The notes: a model not told the origin generated them from the letters alone. A DNA stretch of 64,000 nt from Phormidium tenue FACHB-1050 (GCF_014696925.1 NZ_JACJQY010000002.1:124001-188000), one strand, 5' to 3'. Positions 9,423 to 19,075 are shown, counted from the first letter of the stretch. Translations and numbers: made by a program.

Positions 9423-11018
9423 TTAGATTAAAGCATCAAAAACTTGATAGCATGACTTACCAAGGGATTTAGCTTGATACATAGCAATATCAGCGTCAGC
9501 AAGGATATCTTTTGGAGTTTGATAGGTCTCAATACTAAAAGCCAAGCCCATACTCATGGAAATACTGATCTCGTTGCCCTCAAGACAACAAGTGGGAGCC
9601 ATCGCCGCTTGAATTCTTTCAATCGTAATGATCGCATCTTGCTTTTCCTTGAGATTATCTAGCAAAACCACAAACTCATCACCACCAAGCCTAGCAGCAG
9701 TATCACCTGAGCGAATTGAGGCACTTAAGCGTTTTGCCACTTCGATCAATAGGCGATCGCCATTCAAATGTCCTAGGTTATCGTTAATAGATTTGAATCC
9801 ATCCAAATCCACTAAAATAACTGCAAATAGATAGCCATGTCTTTGATAGAGAGAAATCGCATGATTAATGCGATCGGTGAGTAAAATGCGGTTAGCTAAG
9901 CCCGTAAGATGGTCATGAAAGGCTTCATAGGTAAGCTTAGAATTTATTTGTTGCAAATGTTGCCTTGATTCGATTTGATTTTGAACAATACTGCATAGTC
10001 CAATTGATAGAAGTAAGGAGATCGGCATAGCTACTGGTAGCCAATAGCCAAATGTATAAAATCCAAAAGCACAGACTCCCCAACCACCAGAGATGACTAG
10101 CACAATTACTATTTGTTTAAAAGTTTTACTTTGCCCAAGTATCCAAGCTAGCGCCATGCCAACTAAGAGCATTAATCCCCAAGTCCAATGTATTTCAGGA
10201 ACTCGCAACTGATTCTGCTGCAAAAAGTTTTGCAGAATATTGGCATGTAAATGCACGCTGTGAGCAGGATCATTTCCATCAAAAGGGGTAACCAATGCAT
10301 CATTGCCTGTAGCAGTTACACCTACAAGAACAATCTTGTTTTGGAAAGTATTTAGAGGAATACGCTCTTCAATCACATCGACAAAGGAATATTGGCGCAT
10401 TTGTTGAGGGCGAAATGTCCAGTTGATGCAAAATGTCACATCTGGATTTGGCATTGGCACATTTCCCCAGACGAGGTTATAGGCTTGTAAGGTAGCCATT
10501 GCTAGAGAAGGTGTATCATCTTTGTATAATTCTGTCCAACGCACGATCCCGTCACTACTTTTAAGATCAAGAATATGCCCTGAGCCGATCGCTACTTCCG
10601 CTAGTTGTGGAACTGGCAGTAACTTTTTACCCTGAGCATTCCATGCTTGAGATAAAACAACTTGTCTATTGTCGGACATCACTCTGGCTAACAATACATC
10701 AGCAGAACTAGACTCTGACCAAATTAAATTAATTGTAACTGTACTCGCTTTAGCTTTGGTGAGCTTTTGGAGTAATGGGATATAGCGATCGCGCGTCCAT
10801 GGAAAGCGTCCTAATTTTTCGATGCTGACATCATCGATCGCAATAATTACTAAACGCTCATCCCAATTGCTATCAATGCGCCAATTTGTAAACCGATTAT
10901 AGACAAAGTATTCAAGGGGTTGAAAAGCGCCCAAGTTAGATAAAATGGCGGTGATCACCATCGAGACTGTCCAAGGAATAGACTTCTGTACTATGCGTTT
11001 AGAAAATAACCAGTTCAT
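9423..11018 (-). CDS. CHASE2-GGDEF diguanylate cyclase
   Basis: This membrane sensor is predicted to make cyclic di-GMP. From ATG 11018 (MNWLFSKRIVQ) it is 531 residues. It has an N-terminal helix, an extracellular CHASE2 domain (about 30-280, with WDERLVIIAIDDVSIEKLGRFPW), three further membrane helices, and a GGDEF domain (about 355-525). The active-site loop is an intact GGDEF in ARLGGDEFVVLL, and the metal motif DLDGFKSINDNLGH is present. An earlier in-frame ATG at 11057 would only add residues coded inside the upstream fecR-like gene. The chosen start overlaps that gene by 20 bases, so translation is probably coupled. A paralogous pair lies just upstream. Confidence 0.88.
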   Translation of the reverse strand: MNWLFSKRIVQKSIPWTVSMVITAILSNLGAFQPLEYFVYNRFTNWRIDSNWDERLVIIAIDDVSIEKLGRFPWTRDRYIPLLQKLTKAKASTVTINLIWSESSSADVLLARVMSDNRQVVLSQAWNAQGKKLLPVPQLAEVAIGSGHILDLKSSDGIVRWTELYKDDTPSLAMATLQAYNLVWGNVPMPNPDVTFCINWTFRPQQMRQYSFVDVIEERIPLNTFQNKIVLVGVTATGNDALVTPFDGNDPAHSVHLHANILQNFLQQNQLRVPEIHWTWGLMLLVGMALAWILGQSKTFKQIVIVLVISGGWGVCAFGFYTFGYWLPVAMPISLLLSIGLCSIVQNQIESRQHLQQINSKLTYEAFHDHLTGLANRILLTDRINHAISLYQRHGYLFAVILVDLDGFKSINDNLGHLNGDRLLIEVAKRLSASIRSGDTAARLGGDEFVVLLDNLKEKQDAIITIERIQAAMAPTCCLEGNEISISMSMGLAFSIETYQTPKDILADADIAMYQAKSLGKSCYQVFDALI

Positions 11019-11889
11019 AGATACGTTGTTTTCCCAAAGGATTGGAGACGATGACATTGATCTCAGCTCTGTATATTGAATTGGTGGTTAATACAGCCCT
11101 GAATTGACCATTTCGATCAACAACTTGCTCAACTCCATCAATTGTTACTGTATTAGCAAAATCAACCTGTCCAACTAGAATCACTTGGCGATCGCCATTT
11201 TCAAACTGCTTGAAGACTTGATACTGCAAATCATTATTGTCCTGAATAGGGACTGGCTGCGAAGGTGGCTCTCCTAATATGGTTTGATTTTGAAATCCTT
11301 GCTCCACTAAAACCTCTGTGTTTTGGGCTTCAGTCATTACTGAACCCTCAAAGGTAGAAAGGATCGTGCGACCATCATTCTTTACATTTAATACATACTC
11401 TGTGCCTCTAACTCCTGTAACGACAGCAGGAGTCTGAATATTAAATCGTGAACTAGGATTAGAGAATCGTCGAATTTGTAAACGTACTTGTCCTTTAGGT
11501 ACTTGTAAAATCGTAATTCTTCCATCGTCGCTAGTAACTTTTAGCGCATCTATACGAACTACTGTCCGCTCAGCAACATTAACAAAGCCGATACCTGTAT
11601 CAACACTTAACACAGCCGTTGATTTTCCATCTGTGACAATTTCATCACCAATTATCGAAAGGCGATCGCCCCTTCGCGCAGGACGATTAGTATTTTGATT
11701 ACGTAAAAAAACTTTCCCACGCACTTGCTCTACTTGTAAATATCGGTTTGTTTTTACTTGCAACTGAGATTGAGCAACACTTAGGTCAACTTTTACGAAT
11801 AGTCCTAAAATTAAAGTTGCACTACCATAGCTAAAAATGCTAAGAAACTTTTTGTTCCATAAGTTTTTGGTAGGGATAGTGTTTATCAT
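10999..11889 (-). CDS. FecR-domain exported protein, first of pair
   Basis: This 296-residue protein has a hydrophobic N-terminus (about 15-38) that looks like a signal peptide or anchor. A FecR domain follows (about 55-165), with VFLRNQNTNRPARRGDRL and VTGVRGTEY. The C-terminal part contains a small beta-rich unit (VQVDFANTVTIDGVEQ). FecR domains classically relay periplasmic signals; here the stable partner is the overlapping CHASE2 cyclase, whose CHASE2 domain is also extracytoplasmic. The protein is clearly paralogous to the one at 14883-15767. A direct FecR-CHASE2 interaction is inferred from gene order only. Confidence 0.82.
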   Translation of the reverse strand: MINTIPTKNLWNKKFLSIFSYGSATLILGLFVKVDLSVAQSQLQVKTNRYLQVEQVRGKVFLRNQNTNRPARRGDRLSIIGDEIVTDGKSTAVLSVDTGIGFVNVAERTVVRIDALKVTSDDGRITILQVPKGQVRLQIRRFSNPSSRFNIQTPAVVTGVRGTEYVLNVKNDGRTILSTFEGSVMTEAQNTEVLVEQGFQNQTILGEPPSQPVPIQDNNDLQYQVFKQFENGDRQVILVGQVDFANTVTIDGVEQVVDRNGQFRAVLTTNSIYRAEINVIVSNPLGKQRIYELVIF

Positions 11890-12129
11890 CTGTTGTAAAT
11901 GAAAAAATTAAATGTAGTGAGGAAGTGTAAATCACAAGAAATCTGAGAGCTAATCCACCTTACTAAATAAGACTAGAAGCTTTATTAAATTCTTAATCAA
12001 ATTAGTATATTTAAGTCTTTATAATGAAAACCATTATAAAATCTAGACTTGCTTTGTAGACTTATTTGTCAATTTATTTAATATACCAAACTAATGTATA
12101 AGTTGACTACATTTTCTAGTCTGTTTTGG
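11890..12129. other. AT-rich intergenic stretch
   Basis: No ORF, tRNA or clear hairpin is visible here. It is the 5' region of the leftward fecR-cyclase pair and should hold its promoter, but I could not fix a -10/-35 pair. The 116-bp element at 12130 follows. Confidence 0.5.
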
Positions 12130-12245
12130 TATAGGAATGTAGGTTTTGCTTAGGACATAAAACCCAAAAGATGAGTGGCGGCGCGAAGCGCCGCCACTCA
12201 TCTTTTGGGTTTTGATTTGTCCTAGTTAACTCCTACATTGCTACA
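12130..12245. repeat. 116-bp MITE-like element, copy 3
   Basis: It starts TATAGGAATGTAGG and ends CCTACATTGCTACA. The central stem at 12159-12213 is a perfect 26-bp pairing (AAAACCCAAAAGATGAGTGG...) around a GAA loop. The arms next to the stem read GCTTAGGACAT and TGTCCTAGTTAAC, as in the other copies. Confidence 0.82.
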
Positions 12246-12303
12246 TATGACAATGAAAGAGGTAGTTACACTTTTATGGATTAGTATTACATGGCTTTGC
12301 CAA

Positions 12304-12339
12304 CAAAAAACAATCAAAAAATTTCTTGATTGTTTTTTG
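12304..12339. terminator. A/T-rich hairpin terminator of the GGDEF-EAL operon
   Basis: Arms CAAAAAACAATCAA and TTGATTGTTTTTTG are separated by 8 bases. The hairpin lies about 30 bases beyond the stop of the leftward gene at 12371 and has a T-tract on that strand. It is a plausible intrinsic terminator. Confidence 0.6.
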
Positions 12340-12370
12340 TTTGTAAGAATTAAATCTCACAGAACGATGA

Positions 12371-14902
12371 TCATGTTGTTTGAAAGATTGCTTCGATCGC
12401 AACTACATCAAGAGGTCGGAATAGAAAATAACCTTGCCCATCCCCTTCTTCACTCAACAGATCTTGTAAATAGTTTAACTGAGCTAGGTTTTCAATCCCT
12501 TCTGCGACAATATGCGCCTTGACACTCTGCGCTAAAGAAATGATGGCTTGGAGAATTTCCATACCATTTGTATTGGCATGAATATTATTAACAAAGGAAC
12601 GATCTATTTTTAAGCCGTCAAAAGGGAATTTATGTAGATAGGCAAGCGAAGAATAACCTGTGCCGAAATCGTCGATATAAATATGAATTCCTGCTTGCCG
12701 CATCTGATTGAGAATACCTACTGCAAAATCAGGATTTTCCATGATGGCACTTTCTGTCAACTCGATTTTGAGGTACTTAGGATCTAGTTGCGTTTGTTTA
12801 AGGATACTCAGACATTTTTCTAGTACATTATCTTGTGCCAATTGTTTAGTAGATAGGTTGACACTAACGGTAATGTCTTTAGCCTTAGCAAAGCGCTGAT
12901 GCCAAGATTTGATCTGTAAGCAAGCATTTCGCATAATCCAATCACCTATGGGAATGATAAGCCCAGTCTCTTCAGCAAGGGGAATAAACTGAGTCGGTGA
13001 TACCAATCCACGCTCAGGATGTTGCCAACGAATTAGAGCTTCTAATCCTACGATCTGCATATCGTTAAGCGAGAGAATCGGTTGATAGTAAATTAGAAAC
13101 TCTTGTTGCTCTAGATTATACGGATCTTGACAAAGAGCTACAGCTTTGCGGAGATCCTTTTCAAGTTGTAAGCGTTTGAGAACCCGTTCTCGCATAGATA
13201 TATCAAAGACTTTATTGCATGAATTGCCTAGTTTTTTGGCATAGAACATGGCTGTGTCTGCATCTCGCAATAGGATTTCTGGAGAGATTATTTCGGGAGC
13301 GTCGATATTGTCAAGCCCATTAACTAAATGGAACTTAAGCCCAATATTAGCGAAGACCTTAATGTCATGATCATTAATCTTAAATGTTTGTTGAAGATTG
13401 ATTTGAATGCGATCGCCAATAGCGATCGCCTCTTGTTCATTCTGCAAATCTTCCAATAAAATCACAAACTCAGCACCACCAAACCGCGCAATTGATGAAG
13501 TATTGGGAACAGAACCCTGCAAACATTTGCTGACTTCAATTAGTAATAGATTTCCAATCGGATGACCAAAGGTATCATTAATAGTTTTAAATCGATCTAA
13601 ATTGATCCAAAGAATCGCAATCAGATGTTGACGATTTTCGCTTTGAGAAGATGTATCTTGGGAATAGAGCAGATTTTGTAGACGGTTCTCAATTAATGCG
13701 CGGTTGTACAATCCTGTTAAGTGATCATGGGTGGATTTATATAAAATTTGAGCATCGGCAATCTTCAGAGAACGATACATCTGCCAACGCTCTTGTAAAG
13801 CGATCGCAAAACCTGTAAGGAGAAACATCAAGATCGGAACAGCTAGATCGATCAAGTAGTTCGCTGTAAAAGCACCAAACGCAATGACTAGCCATAGCCC
13901 AGACAGCACAAAAGCACTGATACTACCAGTCCATAAATTCTGTCTTGGTAAAATCAAACCAATAAATAGACTCCCCAATAACGCAAAACTCCAGATATAA
14001 GATGGTTTAACAACTGTAAGCGCACTTTTTTGGAGTAGATTTTGCAAAACCATAGCGTGTAAATGCACGCCACTAGCAGGAGGATTCCGATCAAAAGGAG
14101 TTGCTAAATTATCAATTCCTGATGCTGTGACTCCTACTAAGACAATTTTGTTTTGGAATGCGGAAGCAGGAACTTTGCCATCAATGACATCACTGAAAGA
14201 GACTTGAGGAATGTCACTGATCCGCTTAGTCCAATTAATCAATAAGGGCTGGTTTAACTCTGGCAACAGGGTGACAGCAGCAGTCGTCAGATCATAGGCT
14301 TGCAAGATCGCCACCCCTAAAGTAGGGATATCTTGGATCTGTAAATCAATCTGACGTACAACACCATCAGTATCTTCACGTTTAAGAATATGACCAATTG
14401 CTACTCCTGCATTACCAATAGGTGCGATCGGCAGTAGGGGGCTTCCTGACTTATCCCAAGCCATAGCCAGAACCACCTTCTGATATCTGGCAAGGGCTGC
14501 CGCTAATTGCTGATCCGCAGGAGTTGCTTCAGACCATAAAATATCAAAACCAATGACACTGGCTTCAGTTTGTTCAAGTTTGGATAAAAGCTGGACATAG
14601 CGATCGCGTGACCATGGAAATCTGCCAACTTTACTGACACTCTGATCGTCAATGGCAATAATTACCACGCGCTCATCCCAAGGGAGATCGCCTCTCCAAT
14701 TAGTAAAACAGTTGTAAGTCCAAAATTCGATTGGTTGTAAAATCCCTAATTGAAGCAGGGGGATCAAGACCATTGTGGCAAATATCGTGGGTAAAGCTTT
14801 GAACAGCAGACTAGCTAAACGCGATCGCAGTCGTTTAGAGCGATAATTTGTTACTAATTGGGGAAATAATCGAGAAATAAACTTAGAGAATGGGGATCTC
14901 AT
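12371..14902 (-). CDS. CHASE2-GGDEF(degenerate)-EAL protein, probable cyclic-di-GMP phosphodiesterase
   Basis: This 843-residue membrane protein has an N-terminal helix, a CHASE2 domain (about 50-300, with WDERVVIIAIDDQSVSKVGRFPW), three membrane helices, a GGDEF-family domain (about 390-560) and an EAL domain (about 580-840). The cyclase loop reads GGAEF, so Asp is replaced by Ala and cyclase activity is probably lost. The EAL domain keeps EALIRWQHP, SVNLSTKQL and DDFGTGYSSL, so it should hydrolyse cyclic di-GMP. It overlaps the upstream fecR-like gene by 20 bases. It is the paralogue of the cyclase at 9423-11018 with an added EAL domain, giving a likely opposite output. Confidence 0.88.
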   Translation of the reverse strand: MRSPFSKFISRLFPQLVTNYRSKRLRSRLASLLFKALPTIFATMVLIPLLQLGILQPIEFWTYNCFTNWRGDLPWDERVVIIAIDDQSVSKVGRFPWSRDRYVQLLSKLEQTEASVIGFDILWSEATPADQQLAAALARYQKVVLAMAWDKSGSPLLPIAPIGNAGVAIGHILKREDTDGVVRQIDLQIQDIPTLGVAILQAYDLTTAAVTLLPELNQPLLINWTKRISDIPQVSFSDVIDGKVPASAFQNKIVLVGVTASGIDNLATPFDRNPPASGVHLHAMVLQNLLQKSALTVVKPSYIWSFALLGSLFIGLILPRQNLWTGSISAFVLSGLWLVIAFGAFTANYLIDLAVPILMFLLTGFAIALQERWQMYRSLKIADAQILYKSTHDHLTGLYNRALIENRLQNLLYSQDTSSQSENRQHLIAILWINLDRFKTINDTFGHPIGNLLLIEVSKCLQGSVPNTSSIARFGGAEFVILLEDLQNEQEAIAIGDRIQINLQQTFKINDHDIKVFANIGLKFHLVNGLDNIDAPEIISPEILLRDADTAMFYAKKLGNSCNKVFDISMRERVLKRLQLEKDLRKAVALCQDPYNLEQQEFLIYYQPILSLNDMQIVGLEALIRWQHPERGLVSPTQFIPLAEETGLIIPIGDWIMRNACLQIKSWHQRFAKAKDITVSVNLSTKQLAQDNVLEKCLSILKQTQLDPKYLKIELTESAIMENPDFAVGILNQMRQAGIHIYIDDFGTGYSSLAYLHKFPFDGLKIDRSFVNNIHANTNGMEILQAIISLAQSVKAHIVAEGIENLAQLNYLQDLLSEEGDGQGYFLFRPLDVVAIEAIFQTT

Positions 14903-15767
14903 AATCTTGTATCTTTCCCATAGCGGTTTCCACCGTTACTTTCACTTTTAGACTTGAAGTTGCAGGTAATTGTAAAGAAAACTTTCCACTACGATCTAAA
15001 GACTGTTCTAGCCCGTCTACCTTAACGGTATTAAAAGGATTAGTGTACCCCACAAAAACCACAGAGCGACCTGAACCTGAAGTTTGTCGATTAATGGTAT
15101 ATCTTAATCCTGCGTCATTACTAATCGGCACAGGAATTGAGGGAGATTCACCAACAATTGTGATATTTTGAAATCCTCCATTGACCATTTGTGTCTGATT
15201 TTTAGCAGTCGTCGCCACACTCCCATTAAAGGTGGTAGTGATCATATTGCCATTTGGTCTAGCAATCACGATAAAATTTGTCCCTCTCACGCCACTTATA
15301 CCCGCAGGGGTTTGGATATTTAGCTGAGAACCACGATTGGTAAATTTACGAATCTGCAATCTTGCCTTACCGCGTGGTACAAACAAATTGGTAACTCTGC
15401 CATTATCAGAGGCAATCCGAAAAGAACGAATTTGGATAGTTGTATTTTCAGATACATTGATAACTCCCACACCTGTGTCCACGCTCAAAACTGCCGAGCT
15501 GTTTGCGCCTGTAGAAATTTCGTCACTGGTGGTTTGCAGGCGATCGCCAACTCTTGCCGCACGATTTTCATAGTTGTATAAGTTGCGATATTTAACAGTT
15601 CCCATAACCTTATCAACTTTTAACCATTGGTCAGTGCGAACTTGAATAGCTTTTTGAGCTTCAGTTTTTTGCTGATCTTGAGGTAATAAAGTATTTCCTA
15701 AGACATTAATTAAAATACCTAGACAGGTAATAAAAGTTAGATTGAGTCTTTTTCGTTTTTGAAGCAT
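14883..15767 (-). CDS. FecR-domain exported protein, second of pair
   Basis: This 294-residue paralogue of the 10999-11889 product has the same layout: an N-terminal hydrophobic segment (about 8-30), a FecR domain (about 50-165, with AARVGDRLQTTSDEI and SGVRGTNFIV) and a C-terminal beta unit (GYTNPFNTVKVDGLEQ). Its 3' end overlaps the CHASE2-GGDEF-EAL gene by 20 bases, the same number as in the sister pair. It probably acts outside the cytoplasmic membrane as sensor or modulator of that enzyme. Function is inferred from context. Confidence 0.82.
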   Translation of the reverse strand: MLQKRKRLNLTFITCLGILINVLGNTLLPQDQQKTEAQKAIQVRTDQWLKVDKVMGTVKYRNLYNYENRAARVGDRLQTTSDEISTGANSSAVLSVDTGVGVINVSENTTIQIRSFRIASDNGRVTNLFVPRGKARLQIRKFTNRGSQLNIQTPAGISGVRGTNFIVIARPNGNMITTTFNGSVATTAKNQTQMVNGGFQNITIVGESPSIPVPISNDAGLRYTINRQTSGSGRSVVFVGYTNPFNTVKVDGLEQSLDRSGKFSLQLPATSSLKVKVTVETAMGKIQDYEIPIL

Positions 15768-15805
15768 TTTGAATGCATTGTGCTAATTACTAAAAATTTA
15801 CCATG

Positions 15806-15838
15806 TATAGCAATCCTAAATAGTCTGTGGAAGCGCCA
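15806..15838. repeat. Fragment of the TATAGCAATCC element family
   Basis: The sequence tatagcaatcctaaatag matches the terminus of the elements at 22973 (complement) and 33578. The rest is not recognisable; a separate hairpin (ctcatgctga / tcagcatgag) follows at 15848-15879. Confidence 0.5.
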
Positions 15839-15881
15839 CCAACAACTCTCATGCTGAAGCTCAGTCATTCAGCATGAGAGC

Positions 15882-15960
15882 TATAGCCACCCGTCTCAGG
15901 ACAATAGTATGAGGCGGCGCGAAGCGCCGCCTCATACTATTGGGGTTTTATTGTTGACCT
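15882..15960. repeat. Truncated 116-bp-family element
   Basis: The left end tatagccacccgtctcaggac matches the right end of the element at 6001-6116 (complement). The centre is a stem AATAGTATGAGGCGGCGC with loop GAA. The right end is lost. It may serve as the upstream boundary of the fecR gene and the 3' hairpin of the kinase gene. Confidence 0.6.
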
Positions 15961-16001
15961 TATGTTAATTGGCATAAAACATGAAAATAAAATATAAGGA
16001 A

Positions 16002-18023
16002 TCAAAGGGTGGGGATTTCCCAAATATTTATATTTTTATCTTGTCCACTGCTGATCAATTTCAGACTGTCAGCAGAGATGACTAGAGAAGTTACCAAATC
16101 TGTATGACCAATCAAATTCCAAGTTGAAGATTGCGTTTGGAGATTCCATAAGCGAATGGAATTGGGACTATCTTTGCCACCACTAAACAGATACTTACCA
16201 TCCTTAGTAATCGCGATCGCACTGATCACATCCTCATGACCATTCAATGTAAATAGCTGTTTGCCTGAGGCGATATCCCAAACCCGAATCGCTTTATCAT
16301 TGCCTGCACTAATCACTTGCTTTCGATTAGGAGTGATCAATACGCAAGTCACACCTGCCAGAGAACCTGACAAAGTTTTCTGGTTCTCGCCTGTATTCAC
16401 ATCCCAAATCTTTAAAGTCTTATCACGACTAGCACTAACAACTTGCTTGCCATCGTTGGAAATCGCGACACCCCAAACTCTATCGGTATGCCCCTTGAGC
16501 GATCGCAGCAGCTTACCTGTCGAAATTTGCCAAAGATTAACAGTATTGTCATAGCTCCCACTAACTAACAGATCATTAGCAGGAGAGATCGCTAAACTAT
16601 TAATCAGGTTTGTATGACCACTCAGGGTTTTGACCACTTTGCCTGAAGTGATATCAATAATCTTAATATTTTTATCTTGACCTGCGGTGATAATTTGGCG
16701 ATCGGATAGGAAGACTACTGCTCTTACCCATCCGCCTTGATCTTTGATTTCTTTAATAGGATTAGTCTTGTCCCCATCTAATTCCCAAAGTTTGATGGTT
16801 CCATCATCACTAGCACTAGCGATCATCTTGCCATTAGGGCTAAGTGCTACACTTTGCACCGCATCTGTATGATGACCTTGCAAAAATTTTATCGGATTCA
16901 GACGTTTCTTTTGAAATACTGGTATTTGAAAAGAAACGTCTTCAAAATTGCCGATCGCCGAAACCTTAATCAACGTGCCAATACTCAGCCCCATACAGGC
17001 AGCAATTATCACCGATACTGTTAGCAAAATCGGTGAAGTGGGTTTACGGGTTGATTCTTTGATTGCCTGTTTGATCGCTTTCCGCTTAGCCTTAGTTTTG
17101 TTATGGGGTGCAAGTCGATCAATCTGTTCAATTTCTCTAAGAATACTTAAAATTGCTTCGCAGTTAATGGGGCGATCGCTGGGCTTGCGGGCAATCATTA
17201 CATCAATTAAGTCCGCTAGCTCCTCAGAAATTTCAGGTGCGTAGGATCGCCACTCAAACATATCGCGATCGGGATTGTAAGTATCAAGGGGATATTTGCC
17301 TGTGACCAAATGGATCATTGTGCAGCCAAGGGCATAAAAATCTGACTGTGGCACAGCAAACCCTTTTTCTTGCTCGGGTGCAGTATATCCAACAGAGCAA
17401 ATACTAGTCACGCCTTGTAATCCACCAACTTTGGCAAGATAGGTATGTGTGGCTTCGCGAGCAGTTCCAAAATCAATGAGCACTAGCTGCCCCGAAGGAG
17501 ACAACATAATATTTGCGGGTTTAATATCGCGATGAAAATATTTGTTTTGATGGACTACGGTAAGAATATCTACCAATTGCCTGAGCCATGCGATCGCTCG
17601 TTTTTGGGCGATCGGTTTTCGCTCACGTTGATTGATCCATTGTTCGAGGTTTAGCCCCTCGATTTTTTGCATGACAATACCGTGCAGCATTGTCCCGTTT
17701 TCGAGTTCGTGATGCACATAGGTTTCAATTTTTGGTACCCCCGCATGATCGATCTGTCCTAATACAAAAGCTTCTTGCTGAAACAGTGACACAGCCTTAC
17801 TATCAGTATTCAATTCTTGTTTCAAAATCTTCAGAATTTTGGGTTTGCCTGCGGGGTCGGTGGCTTCATAGACCACTCCGAACCCACCCGCATCGCTTAA
17901 TAATTTGGTGACTGTATAACAATTATCAACTAATAATTCAGAGCCACATCCTTGACAAGTTGGGTAATTGTCATTGTCAGGATGGTTAGGAAGGGGACAA
18001 CTAGGATTAATGCATAGACGCAT
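16002..18023 (-). CDS. Ser/Thr protein kinase with N-terminal zinc motif and WD40 repeats
   Basis: This 673-residue membrane-anchored kinase begins with a four-Cys motif (two Cys at residues 4 and 9, then CQGCG). The kinase domain spans about 35-290, with the catalytic loop FHRDIKPANIML, DFG in LIDFGTARE and the activation region SVGYTAPEQEKG. One membrane helix lies near 330-352. Seven WD40 repeats fill about 380-673, each with a variant of LWDxxTGK. Such zinc-kinase-TM-WD40 proteins are common in cyanobacteria and substrates are generally unknown. The lysine of the ATP site is probably in PKILKILKQ. It is a single gene upstream-divergent from livM. Confidence 0.88.
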   Translation of the reverse strand: MRLCINPSCPLPNHPDNDNYPTCQGCGSELLVDNCYTVTKLLSDAGGFGVVYEATDPAGKPKILKILKQELNTDSKAVSLFQQEAFVLGQIDHAGVPKIETYVHHELENGTMLHGIVMQKIEGLNLEQWINQRERKPIAQKRAIAWLRQLVDILTVVHQNKYFHRDIKPANIMLSPSGQLVLIDFGTAREATHTYLAKVGGLQGVTSICSVGYTAPEQEKGFAVPQSDFYALGCTMIHLVTGKYPLDTYNPDRDMFEWRSYAPEISEELADLIDVMIARKPSDRPINCEAILSILREIEQIDRLAPHNKTKAKRKAIKQAIKESTRKPTSPILLTVSVIIAACMGLSIGTLIKVSAIGNFEDVSFQIPVFQKKRLNPIKFLQGHHTDAVQSVALSPNGKMIASASDDGTIKLWELDGDKTNPIKEIKDQGGWVRAVVFLSDRQIITAGQDKNIKIIDITSGKVVKTLSGHTNLINSLAISPANDLLVSGSYDNTVNLWQISTGKLLRSLKGHTDRVWGVAISNDGKQVVSASRDKTLKIWDVNTGENQKTLSGSLAGVTCVLITPNRKQVISAGNDKAIRVWDIASGKQLFTLNGHEDVISAIAITKDGKYLFSGGKDSPNSIRLWNLQTQSSTWNLIGHTDLVTSLVISADSLKLISSGQDKNINIWEIPTL

Positions 18024-18118
18024 GGTGTTTTAAAGCGTACCAGTCTAGACTTACTATATCGCTAGCGCAGTCAATTTATAGCAAACCCCTCTACTTTTAT
18101 GGTTGAGTCAATTTATTT

Positions 18119-19075
18119 ATGATCGAATACATCTCAACACTTTTTATTAATGCGGCTATCTTTGCCCTGTTTAGTTTAGGACTAAATCTACAGTGGGGAT
18201 TTGCAGGGCTGGTTAACTTTGGGCATGTGGCGTTTATGACGGTCGGAGCCTATACAACCGTATTGCTGACCCTCAATGGTGTGCCTTGGTTTTTAGCCTT
18301 TCTAATTGCCGCCGCGATCGCAGGTTTACTCGGTATCTTGATCGGCAGCACAGCGCTCAAATTACGCGAAGACTATTTGGGGATCGTCACCATTGGCGTA
18401 TCGGAGATGGTTCGCCTTTTTGTGAATAACGAAGAATGGCTGACCAAAGGCACAAGAGGTGTTCAAGATTTCCCCTTACCTCTAGTTAATATCGTTTCGC
18501 GCCAGAACTATTCCTTTGTTTTAGCTGCTCTTTTACTAATTGTTGTGGCAATTATTTACTGGCGATTGGAATGGCTTGTGCGATCGCCTTGGGGGCGAGT
18601 CCTCAAAGCCATTCGCGAAGATGAGGAAGTGGTTAAGGCTCTAGGGAAAAATGTATTTTGGTATAAATTACAAGCCTTTGCGATCGGTGGAGCGATCGGC
18701 GGTCTAGCGGGTTCCTTTTATGCATGGCAACTAACCACCGTCTATCCTGATAACTTTGTGCCGTTAATTACTTTCCAAGCATGGACAATTGTAACTATTG
18801 GTGGGGCAGGCAATAATCTTGGCGTGCTCCTCGGTGCAGCGTTATTTCAGTTTTACAATGCGATACCCCGCTTTTTACCTGAGCAAATTCGGAGATTTGA
18901 AGCTTTGTTCGACTCTAGTAGGCTTGGCTTTAGCATTGCTGAGCAAATTCGGGCTGATGGTGGCAGATTTGAAGCGATTCAGCTAATTCTAATCGGCTTA
19001 ACCTTAATCATCTTGATGCTATGGCGACCACAGGGACTTTTAGGAAATAAAAAAGAACTGACGTTAAATAGATAA
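18119..19075 (+). CDS. Branched-chain/neutral amino acid ABC transporter permease, LivM family
   Basis: This 318-residue membrane protein has eight or nine hydrophobic segments. The LivM-type motifs are NLQWGFAGLVNFGHVAFM near the N-terminus and the EAA-like loop SPWGRVLKAIREDEEVVKALGKN. It would form one half of the import channel for branched-chain or neutral amino acids (NatD in cyanobacterial Nat systems); the specific substrate is inferred. The other permease, ATPases and binding protein are not adjacent, which is usual for Nat systems. Confidence 0.85.
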   Translation: MIEYISTLFINAAIFALFSLGLNLQWGFAGLVNFGHVAFMTVGAYTTVLLTLNGVPWFLAFLIAAAIAGLLGILIGSTALKLREDYLGIVTIGVSEMVRLFVNNEEWLTKGTRGVQDFPLPLVNIVSRQNYSFVLAALLLIVVAIIYWRLEWLVRSPWGRVLKAIREDEEVVKALGKNVFWYKLQAFAIGGAIGGLAGSFYAWQLTTVYPDNFVPLITFQAWTIVTIGGAGNNLGVLLGAALFQFYNAIPRFLPEQIRRFEALFDSSRLGFSIAEQIRADGGRFEAIQLILIGLTLIILMLWRPQGLLGNKKELTLNR

